This document shows, piece after piece, positions 1-12,700 of a stretch of 64,000 nt of DNA; within the stretch, counting starts at the first letter, position 1, and every line of letters begins with the position of its first letter. Both the position numbers and the translations under genes were made by a program. The DNA is taken from contig RXID01014364.1 in the NCBI GenBank assembly GCA_005019695.1, positions 1-64,000 of the forward strand, in the 5' to 3' direction. Below the pieces are notes generated by a model that searched no databases, was not told the origin of the DNA, and saw only the letters and a program-made list of their open reading frames with translations. This DNA comes from Trichopus zeylanicus subsp. travancoricus. Lineage: Eukaryota > Streptophyta > Magnoliopsida > Dioscoreales > Dioscoreaceae.

Positions 1-199
1 TCACCAATGAATCTATTCATTTCTTCTCATCTTGCATCCTAAATTTTGTCATCACTCAATGATGGGATGACTCCAATGGCTGTCTTGATGGTAGATGTTC
101 AATAGTAAAAGTGGCATCACATGTTGCTACTAGAAGTTCATCCTTTGGGTTTCCAATATCAAAGCCTTCAAGTAAAATTCTAAGTTTATCAGGGAGAAA

Positions 200-583
200 C
201 ACCTCAAGAGTTACTTGGCTTCTTTCTCCTTGGACCTATTCCTGTAAAGTGTTGATGTATTTCTAGATAGCAGATTTATTGAAATTGTACTCATCCTATT
301 GAACCAGCTTCTTCTTCTTGCTTCTAATCTTTTTCTTTTTGATGTTTCATGTAGGTGAGGTAGTTTGCTCCAATGAAACATGAATGTTTTATAAGTGCTC
401 TTGTTCGAGGGTATGTTGTGCTTCTTTCCTAAAGAGGAACTCAACAAATGATTCATGCCCCTTGAATATAGTAATATAATTCTTGTGTTCGATGGGCATT
501 TCAAATAGGGTTAAGAGAGTTAGCTTACCCTTTTTGACCCAATCTATGAATACAAAGTAGTCTCCAATGGTATAACCCAACAC
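200..583 (-). pseudogene. Conserved post-gag segment of the gypsy element
   Basis: The minus frame from 583 reads about 64 residues, including LTLLTLFEMPIEHKNYITIF and the motif EFLFRKEAQHTLEQEHL. The plus-strand copy at 40190-40330 carries the same text with substitutions, and 211-504 in another frame matches 40258-40458. In Tat-lineage elements this position, between gag and protease, is usually poorly conserved linker, so conservation between two copies mainly reflects common descent. No catalytic motif is visible. The overlapping frames show that at least one frameshift has occurred in each copy. Confidence 0.45.
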
Positions 584-776
584 TCTGTTGCAAGGACAGT
601 AGTTTGGGTTGTCTTTCTTATTTGCTTCATTTGACCTTTTACATTATGGCAAATAAAGGCCTATTTTCAAGGCATCTTGAAAAATTTTAGCCTCTCTCTC
701 TTTTGAAATAATATTTTTTTTATGAGATTTTGTTGAAAATCAATGGATTATTCCACTTTCCCATCTTCTCCAAGAG

Positions 777-1560
777 TTAGTGTTTATGAGAATTACCCTT
801 GTTCACATTGGGGTTCAAAGGTTTCTTTTGCTTGATTGCTGTGAATGCCACCCTTACATTCTTAGAAGGTTCTCCATGCTTTATCTTGTCCTTTTCGAGT
901 TTGAAATTTTGTGAACTAGTTAAGATTGGTGGCCCAATCCTTTGCAGCTTCTTAACTTGAATAATAAGCACTTGGTATGTGTGGGTGGAAGAAGTGCTCA
1001 TGTAGGTTGCCATCCAGTCTCCTCTTATGTTGCCAAGAACCAAATTTATCACCTCAAATTAGCTCATGGGTTGTTCACACTTAATACTGAGATTTCTCCA
1101 CTGTATGATATAGTCCATGATCGATTCATTGTCGCACTTCAATTTGAGATGAGGTCTATAGTAGTCACTTTATCACTGACTGCTCTAAACTAGATTTGGA
1201 TAGTATCTTTCATTTATGCCTAAGTCTATATGGATTCTGATTGTAAATTAGCATACCATGTGAATGCTATTCCTATTAGGCTTGCTAAAAATTGGCAAAG
1301 TAACAATGAGGGATTATTACTTGAATTTCCTCACAGTCACAAAGTAAGCTATATACTGTTCAAGGTTGCCCATGCCATTGAAGCTAGGCACCGTATAGCC
1401 TCTAGGATATGGCACTCAATCATGATGACTAAGGTATGATTTATCAGTATCATTTATCCTACCTATCTCACTCCCCTATCTCAATTATGTAGCTACCATT
1501 TGTTACACCTACTGTTGTACATATGTTGGCAGTTTTATGTTATTAAGGATCCCTAAAATT
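777..1560 (-). pseudogene. Gag pseudogene of the inverted gypsy element
   Basis: This is a broken capsid-type gag. The minus-strand frame ending at 777 gives a 91-residue piece containing QVLIIQVKKLQRIGPP and a basic stretch, KLEKDKIKHGEPSKNVRVAF. Near-identical segments occur in the plus-strand copies at 31034-31219 and 39695-39883. Further upstream (about 1230-1400) another frame reads LASLIGIAFTWYANLQ, which matches the W-Y core of the plant retrotransposon gag domain (PF03732 type). Several in-frame stops separate these blocks, so no full gag is made. The plus-strand ORFs over this stretch are shadows. Confidence 0.6.
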
Positions 1561-3439
1561 GGGGATTAGATATCCCTTGTTGGAGGAGGAGGTTCTTGCG
1601 AAGGACCTACATTTTCGTTGATCTCATCCACAGGAAATGCACCTTCGGCCACTTTTGTTACTTGAGATAGTTATTGAGATCATTTTAACTTTTCAAGCTT
1701 TTGGCTCATTTGCAACATTATTTCTATCAGCTCTATGACCTTCTTCTGAGCTCCATCTTTCTCTTTGCCTTGCTGTCTCAAGTATTCTTATAGTGCTTCT
1801 ACGGTCACTTCTTAATTCGAGGTTTTAGTTATGATCAAGACTTCTATCAGAATATAATGGTTCATATGTTGAGAGTTAGATTTGATCCTTGGATTGAGGC
1901 TAACTTCTCCCATCAATTGGGCTGCTTCGTTCAAAAGCCTGCTCATGGTGCAAATCACCATACCTTCTTTTTAGTATGATAGCAAGGATTGGTCCGCAAG
2001 GATTTTTTTTCCTCTTGAATTTCTTCATCAGTAAACCTCACTTGGGCAACCTTCTTTTGGCATTTGGCCGGGTTGGGGTGTATGCTCACAGTCCCTCCCA
2101 GGATCATGATGAGAGATGACTCTAATAGTTTTAGTGGTCTCCTTTAGTGAGTTCTATGTTGGGTTATAGTCTTATGATGGCTCTTGTTATTTTGTTTGGT
2201 GATCTACCCCTTTACCATAGTCTTAAGGTAAGACTATGCCCCCTATGATTTATTTTTACCTTTCTCTAAATTACTTAATGGAGCAAACATATTGGACATG
2301 GGAATCATAATGACTAACTTCATTCGAAGGGTTGGCTTTCCAAGTTAGATAAAACTCTTAATAGCTTTTCCCCTGCTCATGATAGTAAAGAAGAATTCTT
2401 CTTCATCCATGTATGTGTATGGACTTGCTTTTAGTTGCCCCCTATTAGGACTTGAGTGGAGGTCAAAGACTAAGTTTCATTTTAGTCCTAACCTCTAAAA
2501 GACTGATATCCTTAGTAGTTGAGGCATGGCTTCCGGTTCTTTATCTGAATGGCCCTTCTCATTAGAAATGATGACATTGGGCCCTTTTTCCCTTGATGGA
2601 AGGCGAGAAGTAGGTTTATCTTGCATAGCAATAACTTCAATTAGCACAGTAGCAAATGCCTTCTTGAACTGAACAACCTTAGAGATGGTTCTGAATTTGA
2701 TTTGAACTTCAGCTATTTCGGTGGTGACTATCGACTAAGGTAGATGCATAGTTGATTTTGTCCCCAAGATGATGGTGTACATTGGGGGTAAAGATGTTCT
2801 TTGTTAATGTTATTTGATACTTTCTTCTACAAAGGAGAAAATAATTAATCAGTGTCCAATCATAATTCTACATCGCCAATGTCTTTATCGTATTAGTTAG
2901 GTTTCTACACTTGGAGGAGGAGTTAAGCCCCATCATGCATGCCAAAATTTGTGGGACCGATTTGGATGGTTTGGGAGTGGCAGAGACCTCAGGACATGAC
3001 CTCGATACACAAATCAAAGTGTGTTGATTTGAGTGTACTATCAGATATTGTGAGAATATCGACTTCCAACAGGTATAAGCCCTTATTGTTGATTACTCTC
3101 GATGATTGTCAAGAACCTCCTAAAATAAGAAACCTAGCTAATAAAATAGAGACAAAAAAAAGAAAAGAAGAAAGCACTTAATTGATTTTAAGAAGTGGTA
3201 CATGACTTAAGAAATGGTATACTCTCATTTTACAATAAATTTCAACATGAAATTATAGAGAACATGAAAGAAATAAAGAAGAAAAGAGTGAAGAAGAAGC
3301 TTTGATGTGTGCTGCTACCCTGTTCCCTTGCACTACTAGACCACATGAAGTCTGACTCAGATGGGTCTTGACTTGAACATCAACAAATATTGGTGGCATA
3401 GTCCAGTAGAACATGGAAGAAAATGAGAGAAGTTTGAAG

Positions 3440-4125
3440 TGTTTCAATAGTTTTAAGCATTGGCAATAACCTCATTTAGTTTGAAATGTTTCCATTAGCC
3501 AATAATACATATGCAATAACTTCATTTGATTTGAAATGTTTCCATAGCCAATGAGGCATAGGTGATAACTTCATGAGTTTGAAGTGTTTATATTGCCAAT
3601 GAGGCATAAGCGATAACTTCATAAATTTGAAGTGTTTCCATAGCCAATGAGGCATAGATGATAACTTTATCAATTTGAAATTTTTTTCTATAGCCAATGA
3701 GGCATAGGTGATAACTTCATAAATTTGAAGTATTTCCATAACTAATGAGGCATATATGATAACTTTTTGAATTTGAAGTGTTTTTATAGTTAATGAGGCA
3801 CAAGCAATAACTTTGTTAGTTTGAAGTATTTTCATAACCAATGAGGTGTAGGTGATAATTTCATAAATTTGAAGTGTTTGTATAACCAATGAGGCTTAAG
3901 CAATAATTTCATTTATTTGAAGTGTGTTATAGCCAATGAGGCACAAGAAATAACTCGTGAATTTGAAATGTTCTAAAGCCAATGAGGTGTAAGTAATAAC
4001 TTTATAAGTTTAAAGTATTTCTATAGTCAATGAGGTGTAAGTAATAACTTCATTGATTTGAAGTATTTTCATAGTCTATGAGGCATGGGTGTTGGCTTCT
4101 TAAAATTTGAGGTATTCAGTAGCCT
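3440..4125 (-). repeat. Minisatellite array C in the minus-strand LTR, unit about 45-49 bp
   Basis: Imperfect tandem copies of a unit that, on the minus strand, reads roughly 'gaagttatcacctatgcctc' followed by 'attggctatggaaacacttc' and a short variable tail. I count roughly 15 units. The same unit forms arrays at 27850-28590, 35400-37160 and 46820-47580 on the plus strand. Units whose length is a multiple of three keep a frame open, giving the 137-residue repetitive minus-strand ORF at 3476-3889; I regard it as non-coding. Confidence 0.85.
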
Positions 4126-4959
4126 GTGGGACATAGGTGTTGACTTCATTTATTTGGAATGTCTATGTTATCTGATAAGGTTTTGGTAATAACTCCACGA
4201 ATTTTGAAATATTTCCACTATTATTATGGTAAAGCTGATAATTTCCTTTTTCAGAAGTATTAGAACAAGACACATTGGCTGACTAACTAAGTGAGTTCAA
4301 GCCCACCTTTTATCCTACTATCTTTAGAATGATCGGCAATTTTGGCTTATGTTAATCGACGGTCCATCCTGGTTTGTTGTTGATTGGGTTTGAGGTATCA
4401 TCAATGGCTTTAGTGGCATACCCAATGGGACTTCTCTTGACTCTATTCAAATATATTCGAGCTAGTGTTAGTTAGGGTTAGAATGACGGCCTTACCCACT
4501 ACTCATGATGTTGGTCATAACCTTGGACTATTGCCAAAGATTTAGTACATCTAGTAGGATTTAGCTTGACCCTATTTTACTTTTATTCAAACTTATCTTG
4601 GCCAAACTTGACCTATGCTTTGGTTCACATTTGAGTCTATTTAAGTTCGATCTAGTCTTGGATTTAGTTTAATATGATTTGTAATCTAATTTCTAATTCA
4701 AACTTGGTCTTGATTTAAGCCTAATTTAGTTCAATATTCAAAACTTAACCTAGACTTAAGTCTTATTTGATTTAATTTGATGTTCAAAACTTGATTTGGG
4801 TCAAGTTCGATCCGATTTGATTTGATGTTCAAAACTTAATTTGGGTCAAGTTTGATTTGATTCAATTCAATATTCAAAACTTGACTTCAATTTGATTCTA
4901 ACTTGAAATTCAATTTGAGCCACTTTAATTTAATCGATTTGTGTTAATCAAACTAGTAA

Positions 4960-5475
4960 TCAGACAATACTACAGACTAGCCTTAAATTATTTTGACTTT
5001 TAAGCAAGACTGCAGGCTGATCCTAAATTGTCTTGACTTTTGGGTGAGATCATAGACTGGTCCTAAGTCGATTTGGTTATCAGACAAGACCGCAAGCTGG
5101 CTCTAAACCATTTTGACATTTGAATGAGACCTTAGGCTGGTCCTATGTTGATTAGTTATTAGATAAGACTATAAGCTAGCCCTGAATCATTTTTGTTTTT
5201 TGGGCAAGACTGCAATTAGGCCCTAAGTCAATTGGTTGTTGAGCAAAATTACAACTAGCCCTAAACTATCTTGACTTTTGACTAAGACCATAGGCTAGTC
5301 TTAAGTCAATTGGTTGTTAGAAGAGATTGTAAGCTAGTCCTAAACCAATTTGATTTTTAGGCGAGATCACAGGCTAGCCCTAAGTTATTAGTTATTGGGT
5401 TAGACTGCAGACTGACTCTAAGTTGATTAGTCATCGAACAAGACCATAGGCTAGCCCTAAACTATTTTATTAAGA
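4960..5475 (-). repeat. Minisatellite array B in the minus-strand LTR, alternating 39-40 bp half-units
   Basis: Tandem copies containing, on the plus strand, 'gactgcaggctgatcctaa' followed alternately by a 'ttgacttttgggtgag'-type and a 'gattggttatcagacaag'-type half. The two half types alternate, giving a higher-order repeat of about 79 bp. Same family as 26455-27415, 33798-34860 and 44812-45985. Confidence 0.8.
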
Positions 5476-5624
5476 TGTTTTATTATCAATTTTGCTGTTT
5501 TTTTTTCTTCTTATTCTTGTTTTTGTTCTTGTTCTTGTTCTCGCTCTCATCCTCATTGTTAATCTAAGAGGTTCTCGTCATTAATTTTTCTTTGACATAA
5601 TGCCATGGTAATGAAAAAGGTTGC

Positions 5625-6025
5625 AGCTAGCCATGATGGTGATGCAAATTCGCCAGCATTCTAGACCACAAATGGTCACAGTGTTGGTGGAGATTTGCCA
5701 TCATATGATGGACCGTCAGTGGCCATGGTATTAGTAGAAAACTGCCATCATACAAAAGGGTCACAAGTGGCCGCGATGTTGGTAGAGATCCATAGTCATA
5801 CAAAGGGCTACTATTGGCCGCATGTTGATGGAGATCCACCATCATAAAGAGGGCCGCAGATGGCTAGAGTATTGGTGGAGATCAACCATCATACGGAGGA
5901 CTGCAAGTGGGCGCGGTGTTGGTATAGATCCGTCATCATACAAAGGGCCGCAGATGCCCATAAATGATAGAGAAAATTTGCCAGTGTGAAGCCGCAGATG
6001 GCCGCGGTGTTATTGAAAAAGAGAG
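5625..6025 (-). repeat. Minisatellite array A in the minus-strand LTR, unit about 60 bp
   Basis: Repeated blocks of the type 'ggccgcagatggccgcggtg' followed by 'ttggtagagatccaccatca'. They are richer in GC than the neighbouring sequence. Matching arrays on the plus strand are at 25880-26320, 33360-33680 and 44450-44665, always directly upstream of array B in element orientation. Confidence 0.75.
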
Positions 6026-6384
6026 GCCCATGACAGGGTTTGGATGCCCAATGTTTCAAGTTTGGTCATTCATACTTAAGCTATTAAGAACGTGCAACAG
6101 TTGCCAGAGAATGAGACTCTGAGTGGCTACAAACCTTGAGGAAGAGGAGCAGTAGCAACAATAATCACGAGAAAACAAAGACCTCACAAGAGACAAAAAG
6201 AAGAGGAGATAATGAAAGAAAAGATGAAGAAAGGGATGAAATCTTGCATCTTTTAGATCCCATGTTGACACCTTTTTGCTCTTCTCCTAGATGAGAAGAT
6301 CTTCCTTAGAACTTCTTCTTCAATTCATGTAGAATATGCCCAAGGATCATCTATGAATTATTTTTTTCTGGTGTCCTAACCTCC

Positions 6385-6392
6385 TTTTTATA
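6385..6392 (-). promoter_or_regulatory. TATA box of the minus-strand gypsy LTR
   Basis: On the minus strand the sequence reads CCCTATAAAAAGGAGGTTAGG. The same TATA followed by a 'gttagg' tract occurs in the three other LTRs (25486, 32868, 44146), so it is very probably the U3/R promoter of this family. No sign of current activity can be read from sequence. Confidence 0.5.
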
Positions 6393-6879
6393 GGGCTTTG
6401 AAAGCATCTCCAATTTTGGTTATTGGAATTTGATTGAAAGATTTGATGGTATTCTCTTAACATAAACCTCATATTTAAATCTCAGATTGAAATATTCTAA
6501 TATTACACCTCCCTTGTTGAAAAATTCAATTGATTCCTGATGGATTTTGAGAATAATTTTGTTTTTGTTTCTGCAAATTATGACTAAACTGGATGGCCAA
6601 TTAAGAAGTAGACATCTGACTATAGGTGGAGTTGGCATAGTCAAACAGTACCGGATGTCTGGTTGGAACTGGATATCCAACTATGGGTAGGGGTTCCCGC
6701 AGTAGGACAGAACCGGACAACCAATTGAGAATTAGGCATCTAATTGCGACTTGGTTCAGATTCTAGGCCCAATTTTCAAGCTCTTTTCTATTTTAAGTTG
6801 GCCTTAATTATCATAAATCAAGAAAGTTCAACTCCAACTCAAAGTTGGGATCAGGTTACAAAAAAGTACCTAAATAAGG

Positions 6880-7270
6880 GTTAAATTTAAAGTCCATTAA
6901 AAATTCATTACGGATCAAATCCAAGATCCATTAAGGATCCATTAAGGATCAAATCCAAGGTCCATTAAGGATCCATTAAGGATTAAATTTAAGATCTATT
7001 AAGGATTCATTAAGGATCAAACCCAAATTCATCAAAGATCCATTAAGAGTCAAATTGAAAACCCATCAAGGATCCATTAAGGATTAAATCCAAGATCTAT
7101 TAAGGATCCATTAAGGACTAAACTCAATATCTATTAGGGATATATTAAGGATCATACCCAAATTTATTAAGGATCCATTAAGGATTGGATCCAAAATCTA
7201 TCAAGGATCCATTAAGGATTCACTAAGGATCAAATCCCAAATCCTTTTAAGGATCCAATAAGGATCAAAC
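6880..7270 (+). repeat. Tandem repeat, unit about 34 bp ('attaaggatcc' type)
   Basis: About eleven imperfect copies of 'attaaggatccattaaggat' followed by 'caaatccaaggtcc'. A short degenerate version of the same words occurs inside the LTR at 46250-46360, which ties this array to the gypsy LTR family. Confidence 0.85.
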
Positions 7271-7539
7271 TCAAACCCAATAAGTGTCCAACTCAAATCC
7301 TAAGGAGATTAAATCAAAGTTTGAATCCAATTCCTAAAATAAGTTGAAATCAAGTTCAAATCAAGCAAAGCTCCGACCAAAATCAAGTTTGAGTTAACTC
7401 AAGTTTGGATAAACTATACTTGAACCAAAACTAAGTATAAAGTAAACCAAGTTTGAGTTGAATGAAAAGTTAAATCAAAATTGAGCTTAAAACTTGAACC
7501 AAAGGCCTAAACAAAGACCAACTCAAGTCAAATCCAAGA

Positions 7540-8560
7540 AAAGAATGGTTAGCATAACCCAAAGCTGCTTACCATTCTTTCTAGTTAAACTAAACTAAGA
7601 CAAGCTTACACTTGGTTAGTCAATCGAATGTCATGTTTCAAAGAAGTTAATCAATAACAAGTAGAAAGCTATTGGTAATACTTCGAACTTTATTGATAAT
7701 AAGCTAAAAGTCGATATTATTAAATTAAGCATGATTACCACAAGACAAAATTGTTAACCATCTCCTTTAACCAAACCGCATAAGATAGACTTGTACTTAC
7801 TTAGTCAATCATTCAAATGCTGTGTTCGAAGAAAGTTAGTTGACAATAAATATAAAGTTATTGGAAACCCTTCAAACCTAATAAAAAACAAGCTATAAAG
7901 GCATCAATTATCAAATTGAGAATGATCAGCATAAGCCAAAGCTGCTAACTATTCTCTTAAATTGAAACTAAACTGAGACAGGCTTGCACTCGGTCAGTTG
8001 ATTAGCCAAACATCATATTTGAAGGAAGTTAACCAACAACATGCATAAAACCATCGATAACGCTTCAAACATAATCAACAAGAAGTTAAAAAGTCATTGA
8101 TTATCAAATCAAGAATGATTAGCATAAGTCAAAACTGCTAACTATTCTTTCAAATTAAAATCAAACTAAGATGGGCTTGTACTCTTCCAGTCAATCAATC
8201 TTAAAATTAAAAGTAAGTCAACTGAAAATAAATAAAGATCTACTGCCAATTCTTCAAGTCCTAATAGGGTCAATTGACACAAGTCAAAGTAGTTAGTAAT
8301 ACCATAAAATCAAGCAAGGTTATCAATATCCTTTATTGATTATCAAATCAAGAATGATTAGCATAAGTCACAGTTGCTAACCATTCTTTCAAATCAAAAC
8401 CAAACTAAGATGGGTTTGTACTCTTCTAGTCAGTCAATCTTAAAATCAAAAGAAGTCAACCGAAAATAAATAATCCACCGTCAATTCTTCAAGTCCTAAT
8501 AGGGTCAATTGACATAAGTCAAAGTAGTTAGTAATACCATAAAATCAAGCAAGATTATCA
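7540..8560 (+). repeat. Tandem repeat, about five units of 180-240 bp
   Basis: Units start with words like 'aatgattagcataagtcaaa' near 7545, 7727, 7919, 8114 and 8350. Each carries 'aactaagatgggcttgtact' followed by 'gtcaatc' and a 'caagtcc'-type tail. The last two units are the most alike, suggesting late local duplication. A single diverged unit occurs in the LTR near 35320-35400. Confidence 0.75.
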
Positions 8561-9006
8561 ATATCCTTTAAGTATCAAACCAAGTATCAATTTAACCAAA
8601 CTAGTTTCAATGAGTTTCATCACCACACCATACTCGATCAAGTGCACGAGAGCAAGGGAATGGCGAACATCAAGCCTTCTTAATCCCTATTATTTTCTTT
8701 ATGTTATGAATGTGAATATCTTGAATTATAAAATGGAGGTATGCCCTTACTTAAGCCTTGTAATCTAAAAGCCATATAATAAAATATATTTTTATCTCTT
8801 ATCTCTATCTCATATTAACTAGATTTCTCACTTTAGGAGGTTTTTGATAATTATCAAGGTAATTAACAATAAGAGCTTGCACTTATTGTAAGTCATGAAC
8901 CCACACATAACATGATAGCACATAAAATAAAATCAAATTAATTTATTATTTTGAGATTACTTCTCAGAATTCTTAGCTATTCTAGGTGGTTAATCGCAAC
9001 TCCACA

Positions 9007-9720
9007 AATTCTAGAATGTCTTATGGGAAATGACTTCTCCAAGTATAGAAACCTAACTAATACAACAGAGACACATCAAAAGAAAAAAACAATGAAAAGT
9101 AATGATTGATTTATTATATGAAAGAAAAATGACAACAACAAATGATCCTCCTACACTAACTTACATCATCATCCTTGCTGAAGGGTCTGTGGTACACATT
9201 CCTCAACCACAATTATCATGGAGGTAACTAGAGTACATATAAGTTATTGGATTGTGCTCAACACCATCCAATTTATGCATGGTGCTCCTACTTTTGCCAA
9301 CAATGTTATTGCTCTTGTTGTTATTACTATTGCTACTACTACTACTAATCTAATTATTGCTCCATCTACCTAATATAGATCAACTCCTCACCTCCCATCC
9401 ATGGAATGAAAGCCAAGTTCATCCAAAGGACAAGAGCCAAATCCATCTAAGGGGCAAAGAACAATTATTGTTGTGCCAAAACTCGATGATAAAACAAAGA
9501 GCCCATTGGCACAAACTAAGACATTAATTTTCCAAAGACTAAGCAATAGGTAAAAGCCAATTTTTAACTACTTACAACTTACACTAACAGTTAAAGAAGC
9601 TAATACAAGTAATACAAGTAGAGGAAGGACTAGTGGGGTATTTGATCAACTTTGGAATGCCAAATTAAAGCCAAAGCTAGATGTTACAATCCCTAACTTC
9701 AACTCCTTAACAACATTATA
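9007..9720 (+). mobile_element. Degenerate leader of the plus-strand gypsy copy
   Basis: The first 60 bases match the post-LTR leader of the other copies (gacttctccaagtatagaaa, then 'cctaactaatacaacagaga'). After about 9200 the resemblance fades to scattered words and no gag is recognisable. The right edge is a guess. Confidence 0.4.
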
Positions 9721-12700
9721 AGAGGTAAAGAAAAACAAAGAAATAATACAAATTCAATCTTCTTCGGTTGGAAAAAAAGAGACATCATCTTCTAATACGA
9801 GAGTGATTAGTAGATAGATAACTAAACCCTAGAAAAGAAATTCTTATGCCAAATTTGTGGTATGAAAAAATCAAAACATTCATGCGACCAATTAATGGTT
9901 GCATGAGTTTCAAAAAAAAAAACAAACAAAAAACAAAAAAAAAATCTACCTTATGACGAAATATCTAATCACATCAAAACTGACTAGCCAAGTATGTGTT
10001 TCATACTCCTTGAGGCAAAACATAAAACAAAAATAAAAAATATGCTAAAAAGAATGGACAAAAATACATTAAAAGAAATGCAACAAACAAAAAAAACAAA
10101 AAAGTAAGATAAAAGATACATCTTGTGTGTCATCTATAAGGAAATGTATGTTACTCATTGTGATTAATTAGTTTTGTGTCTAGAAGCAATACATAAGAGC
10201 AAAAACAATAATTATGAAGGTAAAAAATAAAAAACTTAAAATAAAATTCTCGTTGTATTCAGGTGAACTAATTTCTATCTTATAAATAAAGTCTCCAAAT
10301 ATTAAAGGATAATGTTTGAAAGTAAGAATGGTCAATGAAAAAGTTTAATAGACTTGAGATCCCTACAACTCCCCCATCTACCAATGCCCTAAATTAATTT
10401 TGGGAATGTAAGCCTACAAGTATAATGACCAATTTACAAGTAGCTAGAAGTATGTAGGAAAGTTGCTTCAAAAATAAAAATGCAATGATCAAATAATAAC
10501 CTCTTGGAAATATTCTTCTAGAGATAAAAGATCATCCCCTAAATAAATAATAAATAATAAAATTCCAAATAGATAAATCTCATATGGAAAACCAAGATAA
10601 AAGAGGTAGATTCAAAAAGTAACAATTGGTTAACTTTCTTATGTACTAATCATCTTTATTTTTCACGAGAAAAATACCATTTTAATCTTTCAATCAAACC
10701 AATTTGAAATTTCATAGTTCTTATGAGCTTATTTATAAATTACGTAGTTTAAGAGATTTATTTATGAAAGAATCATACTTTTAGAACTTTTGATTATAAA
10801 ATACTTAGAATTTGATCGCCAAAAGCTTTAGAGTTTTTTATTACAAAATTATATTAAATTAAACCTATTCGTAAGAATTTGGATTTAGGGGGCTATTGCA
10901 AGCTTACAGTAAATTTTGATTAAGTCTCATATATGATTAAAGCATAAGTTTGGAAATTATTGTCTCGTGATCTATTTGAATATACTTGATTGAGATAATC
11001 AGATTTATCTAGACCATTGATCGAGAATTTTTAATTGACTTGTAAATTTCAAAAAATGCTAAACTTTTCTACAAAATAGCCCTAAATTTTCTTGTTTTGG
11101 CCAAAAGCTTCCTTAGTTAGCCTCAAGGCTTGAGTCCCAAGTGCTAGAACCCTAGTGGTGCCTACTCCCTTGTAGGTAGACATGGTTGTTGATGCCTAGA
11201 GCTCCCCATGCACCTCCTACAAGGCACCTACCTCAATTTTGCCCTATTCTAAGCTTTCAACATCAAATATGCATAAAAAATCCACTGAGTTCCATCCAAT
11301 ATCCATTCACTACTCATTGAAAGTTCTCAAGGAATTTTTTCGACCATGTTTTATTAACTTGGTGCTATAAATCCTAAGTTTTCTATTAAAAATTCAGCCA
11401 TCAAACTTCTAGCAAAGGTGTTGCACAAATGGTTTCAAAGAGCAAAGGATCACAAGAGCATCAACAGGATCCTTTTTCTCCCACTCTTTCTCCTTTTTTC
11501 ACATCATCATTATCATCATTAATTTTTCTTTCTTTCTCTCACATTAGATTGGGGATTCTAATACAGAAATTAACTAAAACTTATTGTATTTAGTCCAACT
11601 ATATTTAGAAAATCTAAAAAGGGGCTAGCAAGAGACTAAAGGTCCCTCCCTCACTCAAATAGCATGTAAGCTCCCACCAATTATTTATTATTTTATGTTA
11701 TTTTTGAATATGATTTTATATTCAAAATTTTATAGGATTTTCATTATTTTATAGGTATAGGTGAGAATGAAACAAAGATCATTTAGATAGGTGCATCTTG
11801 TATTTAGTGAAGAGTCTCCCCACATATACTTTCAAAAATATCATACATTTTATAGGCCAAATATGCGACTCTTAAAATATATGCAAGCATTGTTGGATTC
11901 CCAATTGAATAAAATCAAGATTAATGTAATCCATCATATTCCTAAAAGGCCTACTCATATATAAATGTAAAAAATTGAACACAACAATCGTATAGGTGCA
12001 GTTCTAATCATTTCAAAATTATTGTGCAATTTCTAACTTTTTAGTGGTGTACAAGCAAAAAATGAATTTTTTGCATATACACCCTAATTCTAAAATTAAC
12101 ATGTAGGTCACATTTTTCAAATGATCCTTTACACTTCCACAAATACACCCCTTAGTTTTGAAATTAACACCAAAGGACGATTTCTTGGGTAATAGTTCTG
12201 CATATTTACAACTATAGCCCCAAGTTTATGAATTTTACATTAATTTAAATATTTTAAGAAAACATGGTGTAATTTTAAAAATGCACTTCTTAGATTTTAT
12301 AGCTCCCAAGATGATAGCTTTTAAAAAATGATTATTGATTTGTAAATTCAAAAACTAATATGTTGTATTTGTAAAACCTGATAACCTTTTAATTAAAAAT
12401 ATTACATTTATGTGTGATGTGAAAATTGGGGGTAATTATGAAAGATAGAACCTTAGCTTAAAGAAACGCAGATTTATTGTGTTAATTCATAATTAAGGGG
12501 TGTTTTTGTAAAAATATAGAATTTTTTGAAAAATGAGATTTGTGTATAAATTCTTAAAGTAGGACTGTATTTATAAAACTACAGAATCTTTTATTTTTTT
12601 AATTTTAAGTTACGTATAAATTCAAAATTTAGGAGGTGCGTTTGCAAAATTTATAGTGTGATTTGCACATACCTCCATATAAACTTCCAAAATCATATAT

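Larger units (their letters stand above)
1..2949 (-). mobile_element. Internal region (5' UTR, gag and post-gag) of an inverted Tat/Ogre-like Ty3/gypsy retrotransposon, truncated by the window edge
   Basis: Read on the minus strand, this follows the LTR at 2950-6865. The order is a non-coding leader (about 2949 down to 1600), a gag remnant (about 1560 down to 777), then a conserved post-gag stretch (about 583 down to 200). The same order occurs on the plus strand at 29091-31245 and 37772-43690, so this is one family in several copies. The leader starts with a run shared by all copies just after the LTR end; it probably holds a decayed primer-binding site, but I could not assign a tRNA. Many stops and frameshifts make it non-functional. 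The element continues to the left of the window. Confidence 0.7.
2950..6865 (-). mobile_element. Giant LTR (minus orientation) of the Tat-like gypsy family
   Basis: Read on the minus strand this is about 3.9 kb, beginning near 6865 and ending in CCCACA at 2950. The plus-strand LTRs end at 29090, 37771 and 48048 with the same or near-same run (CCCACA, TCCACA, TCTCACA). In element orientation it contains a U3 with degenerate repeats of a GGATGTCCGGT-like word, a TATA box near 6385-6392, three successive minisatellite arrays (A 5625-6025, B 4960-5475, C 3440-4125) and a U5 tail. The start was set by alignment with 43690 and 31250, and the exact base is uncertain. It has no coding role. Confidence 0.65.
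6866..9006 (+). mobile_element. Partial LTR (3' part, plus orientation) of the same gypsy family
   Basis: Starting where the minus-strand LTR ends, this plus-strand sequence has two tandem arrays (6880-7270 and 7540-8560). It then has the U5-like tail, with a polypyrimidine stretch and the 'gataattatcaaggtaatta' run also seen at 28930, 37610 and 47890. It ends in TCCACA at 9006, followed by the shared leader start (aattctag...cttctccaagtatagaaac). It lacks the U3 and arrays A-C, so it is a truncated or divergent family member. Confidence 0.6.

Noticed and set aside
1230..1439. Plus-strand ORF of 69 codons
   Set aside because: It lies opposite the gag core of the minus-strand gypsy element, and the complementary strand carries the recognisable motif.
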